Of a DNA stretch of 33,162 bases, positions 22,701 to 30,544 are shown one piece after another. Below the pieces are notes generated by a model. It was not told the origin of the DNA, searched no databases, and saw only the letters and a list, made by a program, of their open reading frames with translations. A program made the position numbers and the translations under genes. Source of the DNA: Synergistaceae bacterium (GTDB taxonomy: Bacteria > Synergistota > Synergistia > Synergistales > Aminobacteriaceae); contig JAITGK010000127.1 in the NCBI GenBank assembly GCA_031280635.1, positions 1 to 33,162 on the forward strand. Direction: 5' to 3'. How positions within the stretch are numbered: position 1 is the first letter of the stretch; every line of letters starts with the position of its first letter.

Positions 22701-23987
22701 ATGGAGATGGAAGCTGTGACGAGAAGGACGGCGACGAACGTTTTGTTGGACACCGCGTTGAAGAATTTTTACGGCGCGGCGGAGGAAATGGGACTCAGCG
22801 AGAACCTGATAGCGGTGCTGGGCAATTCCGAGCGCAGGCTGGAAGTTTCCGTGCCGGTAGAGATGGACGACGGCTCCATTCGGGTATTCAAAGGATACCG
22901 CGTGCAGCACTCCACCGCTATTGGCCCAGCAAAGGGCGGGATACGGTTCCATCCCGACGTGGACGTCGACGAGTGCGAGGCTTTGGCCATGTTAATGACG
23001 TGGAAGTGCTCTTTGGCGGGCATCCCCTATGGCGGCGGCAAGGGCGGCATTGCCTGCGATCCGCTGACCATGTCCATGAAGGAGAAAGAGCGCATGACCC
23101 GCGCTTTCGCGGCCCGGATAGCGCCCATTATCGGCACGTGGCAGGACGTTCCGGCCCCCGATGTCAACACGGGCGGCCAAGAGATGGTGTGGCTCATGGA
23201 TACCGTGAGCAAGTTGCGCGGCCACGTGGAACCGGGGGTATTCACGGGCAAACCCATCAGCTATTGGGGCTCCCGTGGGCGAACGGCGGCCACCGGTTAC
23301 GGCGTCGCCACCTGCGGTATTGAGCTTCTGAAGGTGCTGGATCGAGATCCAAAGGGCGCCGTGGTGGCCGTGCAGGGATTTGGCAACGTGGGCAGTTACA
23401 CGGCTCTGACCATGGCGGCGGCAGGCGCGAAGGTCGTGGCCATCAGCGATGTGACGGGAACCTACTACTCCTCCAAGGGGCTTGACGTCCAAAAGGCGTT
23501 CGAACACGTCACCGCGCATCCCAAGAAACTTCTGGAGGGCTTCACCTGCGACGGCTGCGAGAAAAAAGGTCTTTCCGACGTGCTCTTCGTGGACTGTGAC
23601 CTGCTTTTCCCCTGTGCGTTGGAGGGGGCAATCAACGAGAAGAGCGCGGGGCAGGTCAAGGCGAAAAACATCGTTGAGGGCGCCAACGGCCCCGTGACTC
23701 CGGAGGGCGACGCGATATTGGAGAACAAAGGAATCCTCGTTGTTCCCGACTTCCTCGCCAACTCCGGCGGCGTTATCGGCTCTTACTTTGAGTGGGCGCA
23801 AAACCTCTCGGGCTACTTCTGGACGGAGGAAGAGTACAACAATCGCTTGATCCACATAATGAAGGGAAACTTCAAGCTGGTCTGGGACTACGCTCAGAGC
23901 GGAAAGGTCAAAATGCGCCGCGCCGCCTTCATGGCCGCGATTCAGCGTGTGGCCGACGTGGAAAAGCTGCGAGGCGTATTCCTGTAA
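22701..23987 (+). CDS. gdhA: Glutamate dehydrogenase (Glu/Leu/Phe/Val dehydrogenase family)
   Basis: A 428-residue enzyme that converts glutamate to 2-oxoglutarate and ammonia with NAD(P)+, a key entry step in glutamate fermentation. Substrate domain: GYRVQHSTAIGPAKGGIRFH, MTWKCSLAGIPYGGGKGGI with the active-site Lys, and PAPDVNTGGQEM. Dinucleotide domain: GRTAATGYGV and VVAVQGFGNVGSYTAL (GxGxxG). C-terminal VEGANGPVTPEGDAIL and LANSGGVIGSYFEW are conserved. Two Cys in FTCDGCEKKG are less usual. Length is normal for the hexameric type (about 415-430). ATG 22701 follows GGAGG by 10 nt. A weak hairpin separates it from the binding-protein gene. Confidence 0.95.
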   Translation: MEMEAVTRRTATNVLLDTALKNFYGAAEEMGLSENLIAVLGNSERRLEVSVPVEMDDGSIRVFKGYRVQHSTAIGPAKGGIRFHPDVDVDECEALAMLMTWKCSLAGIPYGGGKGGIACDPLTMSMKEKERMTRAFAARIAPIIGTWQDVPAPDVNTGGQEMVWLMDTVSKLRGHVEPGVFTGKPISYWGSRGRTAATGYGVATCGIELLKVLDRDPKGAVVAVQGFGNVGSYTALTMAAAGAKVVAISDVTGTYYSSKGLDVQKAFEHVTAHPKKLLEGFTCDGCEKKGLSDVLFVDCDLLFPCALEGAINEKSAGQVKAKNIVEGANGPVTPEGDAILENKGILVVPDFLANSGGVIGSYFEWAQNLSGYFWTEEEYNNRLIHIMKGNFKLVWDYAQSGKVKMRRAAFMAAIQRVADVEKLRGVFL

Positions 23988-24017
23988 CAGAGGGCAACCT
24001 GCCAAGGCTCGGCGGTC

Positions 24018-24041
24018 AAGGGGGGCCCTGCCCCCCTTTAT
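24018..24041 (+). terminator. Terminator-like hairpin after gdhA
   Basis: AAGGGGGG (24018-24025) pairs with CCCCCCTT (24031-24038), loop of 5, followed by TATAAATTT. It lies 31 nt after the gdhA stop. The T-run is short, so read-through into the next gene is likely. Confidence 0.5.
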
Positions 24042-24060
24042 AAATTTGGAGGTGTTGTTG

Positions 24061-25566
24061 ATGAGGTTTTTAAAGATTTTTCTGTGCGCAACGCTTGTTG
24101 TGACGTGCGTTCCAGCGGGAGCGGCGGAGCTGGAAACCCTGAACGTGGGCCTGCCAGGCGACGCCGTTGCCCTCGACACGATGCAGGCGGTGGACACCAT
24201 ATCTTTTTCCGTTGCCCGCCACATCAGCGAGCCGCTTCTAACCGTGGACGGGCAAACAAAGAAGATCGTTCCCGTACTGGCGGAGAGGTGGGAGCTTCTC
24301 GACTCCCAGACCTACAAGTTTTACCTCAGAAAGGGAGTCAAGTTTCACAACGGGGAGCCTTTGACGGCAGCGGACGTGGTTTTTTCGCTGACGCGCGCGG
24401 CCACCAGTTCCGTGCACGCGAAAGCGAGGGGCAAGTTCATCGACGTCAACGGGTTTCAGATCATCGACGACCACACCTTGATCGTCAAAACCGTTGGTCC
24501 AGTCGGGGGCTGGCTGGAGACGATGAAACACCCCTACGCCGTCATCTTGAACAAAAAAGCCGTAGAGGCGGCGGGCGCCGATTACTTCAGAAGTCCCGTG
24601 GGCACTGGTCCCTTCAAGTTTAAGAAATGGACAAAGGGTGAGCGAATTGAGCTCGAAGCCTTCGACGAGTATTATGGCCGAAAGCCCCGTTTCAAGAACT
24701 TGAACTTCTTCGTCATTCCGGACGACAGCAGCCGGATCATCGCGTTGGAGACGGGGAAAATCCACATGACCTACGCTGTTCCCCCCAACGACATGGAGCG
24801 TCTCAACGCCCCGTCGTCCCCGGTGCGGGCGGTGAAGGGACAGGGATTGGTGATGATCTACTTTGGGATGAACACTCGAAAAAAGCCTCTGGACGACTCC
24901 AGGGTGCGAAAAGCCATCGACTACGCCATCAACAAGGAGGCGTACAACCAAGTCGTCTATCAAGGGCTTTCGGTGGCGCCCGACGGACCTCTGCCGCCTG
25001 CTGGCGCGTACACGCCCAAGGGATCCAAGGCCTATCCTCACGACGTTGAGAAGGCCAAGGCCCTGCTGAAGGAAGCGGGCTATGCTGGCGGTTTTCCGCT
25101 GAAGCTCTGGGTCATCAACTTTCAAGACCGGATCAACGGGGCCACCGTCATACAGTCAATGCTGTCTCAGGTGGGGATTGAGGTTCAGATCGAGGTTTTC
25201 GAGGCGGGCGTATTCGACGAAAAAATAAAAGAGGGTGAGCACGACCTGCTGATTCACACGTGGGGAATGCAAACAAACCGCGACGTGGGGCACTATTGGC
25301 TCTCGCTTTTCCACTCCCAGAGCATAGGCAACACCAACCGGACGTTCTTGAGCGACAAGCTCATCGACGAACTGTTGGACAAGTCGAATTCGACAATTGA
25401 CACCGAGGCCCGCAACGTCCTCTTTCAGCAAATATGGGAGAGGCTCGACGAACTGCGCCCCATGATCGGCCTTGCTGTGCCCAGTGAGCTCTATGGCGCT
25501 CGAAAGGACTTGACAGGGGTGGACGAGCTTCACGACGGCCGCGTCAACTATTTGGGAAACCTGTAG
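24061..25566 (+). CDS. ABC transporter solute-binding protein, family 5 (peptide/nickel type)
   Basis: A 501-residue exported binding protein of the DppA/OppA family. A signal peptide (about 1-21, MRFLKIFLCATLVVTCVPAG) leads to a mature start at AELETLNVG. Typical family sections are ISEPLLTVDGQTKKIVPVLA, YKFYLRKGVKFHNGEPLTAA (the family 5 signature), SPVGTGPFKFKKW and VRKAIDYAINKEAYNQV. The Cys in VVTC does not make a good lipobox, so it is probably periplasmic and not a lipoprotein. ATG 24061 has GGAGG 8 nt upstream. No permease or ATPase gene is next to it; it must work with subunits encoded elsewhere. The URO-D family gene follows after 13 nt. Confidence 0.9.
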   Translation: MRFLKIFLCATLVVTCVPAGAAELETLNVGLPGDAVALDTMQAVDTISFSVARHISEPLLTVDGQTKKIVPVLAERWELLDSQTYKFYLRKGVKFHNGEPLTAADVVFSLTRAATSSVHAKARGKFIDVNGFQIIDDHTLIVKTVGPVGGWLETMKHPYAVILNKKAVEAAGADYFRSPVGTGPFKFKKWTKGERIELEAFDEYYGRKPRFKNLNFFVIPDDSSRIIALETGKIHMTYAVPPNDMERLNAPSSPVRAVKGQGLVMIYFGMNTRKKPLDDSRVRKAIDYAINKEAYNQVVYQGLSVAPDGPLPPAGAYTPKGSKAYPHDVEKAKALLKEAGYAGGFPLKLWVINFQDRINGATVIQSMLSQVGIEVQIEVFEAGVFDEKIKEGEHDLLIHTWGMQTNRDVGHYWLSLFHSQSIGNTNRTFLSDKLIDELLDKSNSTIDTEARNVLFQQIWERLDELRPMIGLAVPSELYGARKDLTGVDELHDGRVNYLGNL

Positions 25567-25579
25567 AGAGGTTTGTCTC

Positions 25580-26578
25580 ATGACAATGACCCACAGACAG
25601 AGGATAGAAAACGCCTTGGCCTTCAAGCCGACCGACAGAGTACCCTACAGCTTGTGGCGGCACTTTCCCAACTTGGATCGTCACCCTCGCAGAATGGCCG
25701 AGCTTTGCCTGGCCGCCCAGAAACGCTACGACCTGGACTTCGTCAAGCTCATGCCCTATGGCCTATATAGCGCCGTCGATTATGGGCTGGATTTGACGGT
25801 CGACGTCACCCAGCCGCCTGTCGCGCGCGAGCCCCTCATAAAGCGCGTGGAAGATTGGGACAAGCTGCGCCCGGTTCCTGGGACGCGCGGTGAATACGCC
25901 ATACTTCTGGAATCGCAGCGCCTGCTGATCGAGATGATGACGGAGCCAGTTCCGTTTGTTCAGACGATTTTCAGTCCGCTGACGACCGCGGCTAAACTTA
26001 GCTCCCCGGAGATAGTGAAGCGGCATATCGCCCAAGACCCGCGTCGGGTGCGCCGGGCCCTGGAGATCATCACGGCGACGACAAAGCGGTTTCTCAAGGC
26101 GTCGCTGGAGGTCGGTCTCGACGGCGTGTTCTTCGCCACGCAGATGTCCACAGAGGGCCTGCTCCCCGTCGCCGTTCACGAGGAGTACGTCAAGAAGTTC
26201 GACTTGGAAGCGCTTGAACCCGTCAAAGGGGCGACCTGGTTTAATATTTTGCACGTTCACGGAGCGAAACCACTCTTGAAGGAGACGCGGGACTACCCCG
26301 TCCAAGCGCTGAACTGGCACGACAAGGATGAGGGTCCGAGCATGAAAGAAGTCAGGGAATTCAGCTCTCTGGCGTTCATGGGAGGCTTGAGTCATGGGGA
26401 GTATTTTGACAGAAAAGACAACCCACTGATCGTTAAAGACGTGCTTGACGCCGAACGGGAGGGACGCGGCGTCATTCTCGCGCCGGGCTGTGTGCTTTCA
26501 CCAGCGGTTTCGGAGGAAATGTGCGGACTCGTCCACGAGAGCGTTTTAAAAACGAGGGGCGATCGCCCCAACGCCTAG
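25580..26578 (+). CDS. Uroporphyrinogen decarboxylase (URO-D) superfamily protein
   Basis: A 332-residue TIM-barrel protein of the URO-D/MtaA superfamily. It starts TMTHRQRIENALAFKPTDRV, the usual opening, and has GLDGVFFATQMSTEGLL (about 179-195), NILHVHGAKPLL (about 222-233) and GVILAPGCVLSP (about 297-308). In zinc methyltransferases such as MtaA the metal ligands are H-x-C and a later Cys; here the first pair is His225-x-His227 and Cys304 is kept. It is therefore not a classical heme enzyme on sequence grounds, and may be a corrinoid or other methyltransferase, or a decarboxylase of an unknown substrate. ATG 25580 follows GAGAGG by 8 nt and comes 13 nt after the binding-protein gene, so they form one operon. 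Its stop lies in the end of repeat copy F. Confidence 0.8.
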   Translation: MTMTHRQRIENALAFKPTDRVPYSLWRHFPNLDRHPRRMAELCLAAQKRYDLDFVKLMPYGLYSAVDYGLDLTVDVTQPPVAREPLIKRVEDWDKLRPVPGTRGEYAILLESQRLLIEMMTEPVPFVQTIFSPLTTAAKLSSPEIVKRHIAQDPRRVRRALEIITATTKRFLKASLEVGLDGVFFATQMSTEGLLPVAVHEEYVKKFDLEALEPVKGATWFNILHVHGAKPLLKETRDYPVQALNWHDKDEGPSMKEVREFSSLAFMGGLSHGEYFDRKDNPLIVKDVLDAEREGRGVILAPGCVLSPAVSEEMCGLVHESVLKTRGDRPNA

Positions 26579-26690
26579 AGCCGTTGGTTCTTTTATGAAC
26601 AAAACACATAATATAGTGGGTTGCGTAATCACGCGCGGAAATAAGAGACCAAAAACCTGATATACACGGCAAAAACTTTCGGCTTTAGGG
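26577..26690. repeat. Interspersed repeat element, copy F (rearranged)
   Basis: It begins inside the URO-D gene stop with AGAGCCGTTGGTTCTTTT, the hairpin end of the element. A core in the opposite orientation follows (26613-26680: TATAGTGGGTTGCGTAATCA to AAAAACTTTCG), whose own hairpin end is degenerate. The first hairpin plus T-run can end the URO-D transcript. Confidence 0.65.
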
Positions 26691-26714
26691 GCAAGCGCTC
26701 TGTCAGGTATCTTG

Positions 26715-27488
26715 TTAGATGGGGCGCTTGTACCCACGCTGGATTTTGCCGCCCAGCCACAGGGCGGCCTCGAACAGCAGGTAAAGTGGGACGCCCAGCG
26801 TGACCTGAGAGACCACATCAGGTGGGGTGAGTACTCCCGCCAGGAAGAAGATCAGAAGGACGGCGTGGGGCCTGTAACGCGCCGCGACTTGGCGCCGTAT
26901 TACGCCCGCCGCCATGAGTACTAGGAGGGCCAGGGGCATTTGGAGCAGAAGTCCTGTCGCCATCATCAGGTTGAACAGGAGCGCCAAGTACTCTTTCAGG
27001 CCCCAAAGCGCCTCTACCCCGTCTCCAGCTCCAAAGGACAGGAAAAAACCGAACACGACGGGCGCTAGGAACCGGTAACACACTGCCGCTCCAGCAAAAA
27101 ACAAAACGGGCGCGGCAAACAGCACCGCGCTCACGTAACGAAACTCCTTGCCGCGCAATCCCGGCCACAAAAAAAGCGCCGTCTGCGCGCAAAAAAACGG
27201 CGCGGTGAGGACAATCCCCGTCCACGCCGCCAAGCGCAGGTGAGCCATGAACTTCTCGGCGGGGGCGAAAGTATGGAGCGTCACATGAAACCCCGCCAGC
27301 GGCTCAGTCAGAAAAGAGGCAATGTGAGAAGAGAACGCGAACGCGATCAGGGTCGCGGTGAAAAAAATGGCCAACGCGGCGATGACGCGCCTGCGCAACT
27401 CCTCCAGGTGCGGCTCCCACTCCTCCCAGGCCCCGGGGAAAAGTTCCGATTCCGCGTGAGCGCCAGTCCTGTCAGTCTTTTGACTCAC
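26715..27488 (-). CDS. tatC: Sec-independent protein translocase TatC
   Basis: A 257-residue membrane protein, the signal-recognition subunit of the twin-arginine translocase that moves folded proteins out of the cytoplasm. The cytoplasmic N-terminus carries HLEELRRRVIAALAIFF, the conserved substrate-recognition part, and six hydrophobic helices follow. LTPPDVVSQVTLGVPLYLLFE at about 220-240 is the usual TatC ending. ATPase genes are not needed for this system. The GTG at 27488 has GAGG 6 nt upstream and lies inside the end of tatA (17-bp overlap), which shows tight coupling. No tatB is seen; TatA may serve both roles. The operon also encodes two proteins with twin-arginine motifs. Confidence 0.93.
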   Translation of the reverse strand: MSQKTDRTGAHAESELFPGAWEEWEPHLEELRRRVIAALAIFFTATLIAFAFSSHIASFLTEPLAGFHVTLHTFAPAEKFMAHLRLAAWTGIVLTAPFFCAQTALFLWPGLRGKEFRYVSAVLFAAPVLFFAGAAVCYRFLAPVVFGFFLSFGAGDGVEALWGLKEYLALLFNLMMATGLLLQMPLALLVLMAAGVIRRQVAARYRPHAVLLIFFLAGVLTPPDVVSQVTLGVPLYLLFEAALWLGGKIQRGYKRPI

Positions 27489-27645
27489 CTTTATCCTCAG
27501 ATTTCGCGCTCTCGCTGTTCAGCGCTGACTTGAACTCGCGGATGGCCGACCCCGCCGCGCGTCCCACCTCCGGCAAGCGCTTTGCCCCGAAAAGCAACAG
27601 CGCCAAAACTATCAAAAGGGCGATCTCTCCCATTCCCAGATTCAT
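27472..27645 (-). CDS. tatA: Twin-arginine translocase subunit TatA
   Basis: A short 57-residue protein. It starts MNLGMGEIALLIVLALLLFG, a single membrane helix, then AKRLPEVGRAAGSAIREFKS, the amphipathic helix with the conserved FG-x-x-x-LPE pattern, and a short charged tail SEDKGESKD. This is the exact plan of TatA/TatE. The ATG at 27645 has GGAGG 5 nt upstream. Its last 17 bases overlap tatC. TatA forms the pore or weakens the membrane during export. Shorter than many TatA proteins (about 60-90) but complete. Confidence 0.93.
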   Translation of the reverse strand: MNLGMGEIALLIVLALLLFGAKRLPEVGRAAGSAIREFKSALNSESAKSEDKGESKD

Positions 27646-27688
27646 ATTGACCTCCCGTGGCGGGGGTAATTCCCCCTATCTTACTCCT

Positions 27689-29176
27689 TCAAAAAGGAAA
27701 ATCGCCGTTTGTGGAGGGAAGAAAAAGGGTCTCGGCGGATTCCTCCGGCAAGGTTGGCCTCATCCCTGGCGTGGACGTCTGGGACGAGACGCCTCGCGCG
27801 ACAAACGCCTTGGGCTCCGCGGGGCAGACGTTCAGGCAGCCCCCGCACCCGATACAGTACTTGACGTCAAACTCCGGCACGGTCAACGAACCGTTGGGTA
27901 CCATCCGCAGAGCGCGCGTTGGGCAGACCTCAGCGCAGGCTCCACAGGACTCGCCCCTGGTGATAACCACGCAGTTCGAGCGCGTGAAAGTCGAAAGCGC
28001 AATCCGCGTTCTCCGCTTCTCCTCGCGCGGTAAAGAATGTATCGCTCCGGCCGGGCAGACGTTTCCGCACTCCACGCAGTTGTACTGGCAGTATCCATAG
28101 GTGTAGTCCAAGTAGGGGAGGTAGCGCTCGCTGGCCTGAATGATCCCCACAGGACAGGCGGCGGCGCAGGCGAGGCAGCTGATACAGTGACCGGCGAAGT
28201 GGCCAACGTTCCGCGCCCCAGGCGGAAGAACCCTGTCGATGAAAGCCGCCGCGCTTAGGCGGTCGGCCAAAAAACTCCGTCCTAGGCGGCGCAAGGGACG
28301 CCCGGACAAATACGCTAACCCTGCCGCGTAGGTCGCCAGATTTGCCAGATTTCCGGTTTTACGGAGAAATGTCCTGCGCCTCACATCCACGGCGGAAACC
28401 AGTCCGTAGTCCAGCGCCCCCACCACGCAGGTTTTCGCACAGTTTAAACACATCACACAGCGGTCTCGATCCAACCTTCCGCGCTTGGCGTCAACGCAGT
28501 TCATGGGACAGGCCCTCTCGCAATTGCCGCAGGCGACGCAGGCGTCCCGGTTGAGCCTTATGCCGAAGGGCGCGACGCGAGAGCACAAGCCGAACACGAT
28601 GCCCACAGGACACCAGTCGCAGAAGCGGCGACCTCGCGCGGCGGCAAACAGCGAAACCGCGGTGAAGACCGCTACTCCCCTTAAGACCAGAGGCGCCGCG
28701 GCGGCAAGTCCCTCGGCGGCGAGAGCGGAGAAGCCACGCACTCCGTGCCCGAAGATCGCCATAGGCTCGAAGGCTTTGAGTCCCAGCGCGGCCAAAATGG
28801 GAATGATGTAACGCTGCCGCCAGGGGGAGATAAATTTCGGCGTCAAAAACTTTTTCAGTTTTCCCCGCGCCGCCAGGGCAGACACCTTTCTCACCGCTTC
28901 CTGAGCCGTCCCCAAAGGACAGACAAAACCGCAATACCAGCGCCCAAAGATCACAGCGATCGCAAGCCACCCCAACACCGCGGCGGCCAGTGGTCCACCC
29001 CGCGCCAGAGCTCCGGAAAATTGCGCTCTCATATAATCCGCTCGGAGTCCCTGCCATTGCAGCAATGAGGAGGTAAAAAACCGAATGAAAAGAAACAGCG
29101 CCGACAAAGCGATAACCCAACGCAGCCAGGCTAAAACCCTGTAACGCCGGCGCTTTGCTTTCGCGGTGACGAGCAT
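27689..29176 (-). CDS. NapH-NapG-like fused polyferredoxin membrane protein with internal twin-arginine motif
   Basis: A 495-residue electron-transfer protein that looks like two proteins joined. Residues 1-255 resemble NapH/MauN: four or five hydrophobic segments, the motifs YCGFVCP (81-87) and CDWCP (186-190), then two 4Fe-4S sites (Cys 213/216/219/223 and 240/243/246/250). At 266-273 the sequence RRRTFLRK is followed by a hydrophobic stretch (about 276-292), as in a Tat signal. Residues 320-460 resemble NapG/MauM with four more Cys clusters (331-341; 363-374; 402/411-418; 441-451). It probably moves electrons from a quinol or low-potential donor across the membrane. The ATG at 29176 comes 1 nt after the DUF362 gene stop; tatA and tatC follow. 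The electron acceptor is unknown. Confidence 0.8.
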   Translation of the reverse strand: MLVTAKAKRRRYRVLAWLRWVIALSALFLFIRFFTSSLLQWQGLRADYMRAQFSGALARGGPLAAAVLGWLAIAVIFGRWYCGFVCPLGTAQEAVRKVSALAARGKLKKFLTPKFISPWRQRYIIPILAALGLKAFEPMAIFGHGVRGFSALAAEGLAAAAPLVLRGVAVFTAVSLFAAARGRRFCDWCPVGIVFGLCSRVAPFGIRLNRDACVACGNCERACPMNCVDAKRGRLDRDRCVMCLNCAKTCVVGALDYGLVSAVDVRRRTFLRKTGNLANLATYAAGLAYLSGRPLRRLGRSFLADRLSAAAFIDRVLPPGARNVGHFAGHCISCLACAAACPVGIIQASERYLPYLDYTYGYCQYNCVECGNVCPAGAIHSLPREEKRRTRIALSTFTRSNCVVITRGESCGACAEVCPTRALRMVPNGSLTVPEFDVKYCIGCGGCLNVCPAEPKAFVARGVSSQTSTPGMRPTLPEESAETLFLPSTNGDFPF

Positions 29177-29177
29177 G

Positions 29178-30089
29178 TTACACGGCCAGTCGCTCTATTT
29201 TCAGCTTCGTGAGGTCGATCTGCCCGAACCCGGCCTCGGCGGCGAGGCGGATGTGCCCGATGTCTGAGGGCTCTCGGCCCAGCATCCTCGCGGACGCGGC
29301 GTCCGCCGCCACTACGTCGGGGGAGAGAATCTGCGCGTTCATCGTGACGATATCCTCCCGCGAGCCGCCCCTGGGCCCGTACCGCGTGATGACACGGTAG
29401 GCGTCCACTACGTTTAAGTCGGGCTTACGAGCGTTCAGAAAGTCCGCGATACAGGCTTGAAGGCCCTTGGAGTGGTATTCGTTCCGGTTCCAGACGCAAC
29501 CCATCAGGTTCTTTATGGAGATGCTGACGCCCGCGCCGCCATGGTGCTTCAGCACGGGGACGCTGACCAAAACGTCGCACTCCAGAAGGGACTCGTGAAT
29601 TTGCGTGGATTTCAGCGCCGAGCCGGCCACGTCAATCTTCTGGTAGTACCCCTGACTTTCCGCTGGGGCGTGTACCCCGCCCACGGCCTTCACCGCCGCG
29701 GCGATTCCGCTGCCGTTCCAGGAATTCTCCCAATATTCTATCGAGTGATCCAGCACCAGGACGCGCCTAGCTCCCGCGTCGAGGCAGTGTTTGATGACGC
29801 GCGCCACCAACTCCGGGGAGGTGTTGGCCGCCGCGCTTTCGGCCACGTCCCAAGACATGTTGGGCTTGACGACGACGGTCTGTCCGGATTTGACGAATCG
29901 ACCTATACCTCCCAGCGCGGCGATGCCCCGGTCGAACATCGCGGCGGGTGAGCCGCCCCTCAGCGCCACCAGGTCGGGAGGGGAGTCCTCCGCCCTCGCC
30001 TTCCCAGTCCGAAGTCCCTTGGGAAGCAGAAGCGCCCCGGCCCCTAGGCCAACGGAAAGGGTTTTCTTCAAAAATTCACGCCGTTCCAT
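29178..30089 (-). CDS. DUF362 domain protein with a Tat signal peptide
   Basis: A 303-residue exported protein. It begins MERREFLKKTLSVGLGAGAL, a classical twin-arginine signal (RREFLK), with cleavage near KARA at about 33. The body is the DUF362 domain: VVVKPNMSWDV (about 76), VLVLDHSIEYW, the conserved VPVLKHHGGAGVSISIKNLM (about 178-197), and NVVDAYRVITRYGPRGG. DUF362 proteins often occur with 4Fe-4S proteins; some carry the cluster themselves, this one does not. The ATG at 30089 has AAGGAGG 8 nt upstream. First gene of the operon with the polyferredoxin, tatA and tatC, so the translocase and its cargo are made together. Function not established. Confidence 0.85.
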   Translation of the reverse strand: MERREFLKKTLSVGLGAGALLLPKGLRTGKARAEDSPPDLVALRGGSPAAMFDRGIAALGGIGRFVKSGQTVVVKPNMSWDVAESAAANTSPELVARVIKHCLDAGARRVLVLDHSIEYWENSWNGSGIAAAVKAVGGVHAPAESQGYYQKIDVAGSALKSTQIHESLLECDVLVSVPVLKHHGGAGVSISIKNLMGCVWNRNEYHSKGLQACIADFLNARKPDLNVVDAYRVITRYGPRGGSREDIVTMNAQILSPDVVAADAASARMLGREPSDIGHIRLAAEAGFGQIDLTKLKIERLAV

Positions 30090-30157
30090 AAAAACAACCT
30101 CCTTACTGTACTGCGAAAATAGAAGTAGTTCGTGGTCGAAAAAGATCACGGCCCACC

Positions 30158-30256
30158 GCTCTGAAGCCGTTGGTTCTTTTTCGCGCAAAGTTTTTGCCGT
30201 TTATAGCCAGGCTTTTGGCTTGTATTTCCACGCGCGATTATACAAACCGCTCTAAG
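30158..30256 (+). repeat. Interspersed repeat element, copy G
   Basis: Runs from AAGCCGTTGGTTCTTTTTCGC to GCGCGATTATACAAACCGCTC. ACCGCTCT occurs on both outer sides (about 30155 and 30245), like the flanking repeat of copy A. It separates the DivIC-like gene from the DUF362 operon. Confidence 0.75.
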
Positions 30257-30258
30257 AG

Positions 30259-30540
30259 TCAAGGAGTTTGCCTCTTGATCACGTAAACCCGCTCCTTTGG
30301 AAACGCCAGGTTGTACTGTTCCCGCGCCAAGTGCTCAAGGCCCTCCCGTGTCTCGTAGAATGTGACCTTTTCCCTGTAGTCCATGACGCGGCGCTCTGTC
30401 TTTTCCAGCTCCCTGGAACGCTCTTTCACCTCGGATCGGAGTCGGGCAATTTTCTGAAACTCGAAAAAATACACCGTGCCCGCGATGAACAAAAATAGCG
30501 CCCCCACGGCGGCGGCGAACATCCAGCGCAGACGCGGCAC
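30259..30540 (-). CDS. Septum formation initiator family protein (DivIC/FtsB-like)
   Basis: A 93-residue bitopic membrane protein: short cytoplasmic start, one transmembrane helix (about 8-27, FAAAVGALFLFIAGTVYFFE), a coiled coil (about 30-62, IARLRSEVKERSRELEKTER) and the compact end GLEHLAREQYNLAFPKERVYVI. This is the FtsB/DivIC plan; these proteins link early and late parts of the cell-division machine with FtsL and FtsQ. The GTG at 30540 uses GGAGAG lying in the end of argS, 4 nt upstream of it. Co-transcribed with argS. Confidence 0.85.
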   Translation of the reverse strand: MPRLRWMFAAAVGALFLFIAGTVYFFEFQKIARLRSEVKERSRELEKTERRVMDYREKVTFYETREGLEHLAREQYNLAFPKERVYVIKRQTP

Positions 30541-30544
30541 GGGC

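Noticed and set aside
23947-24060. N-terminal extension of the solute-binding protein
   Set aside because: The signal peptide begins at 24061 with a good ribosome-binding site; the extension overlaps the gdhA end and a hairpin.
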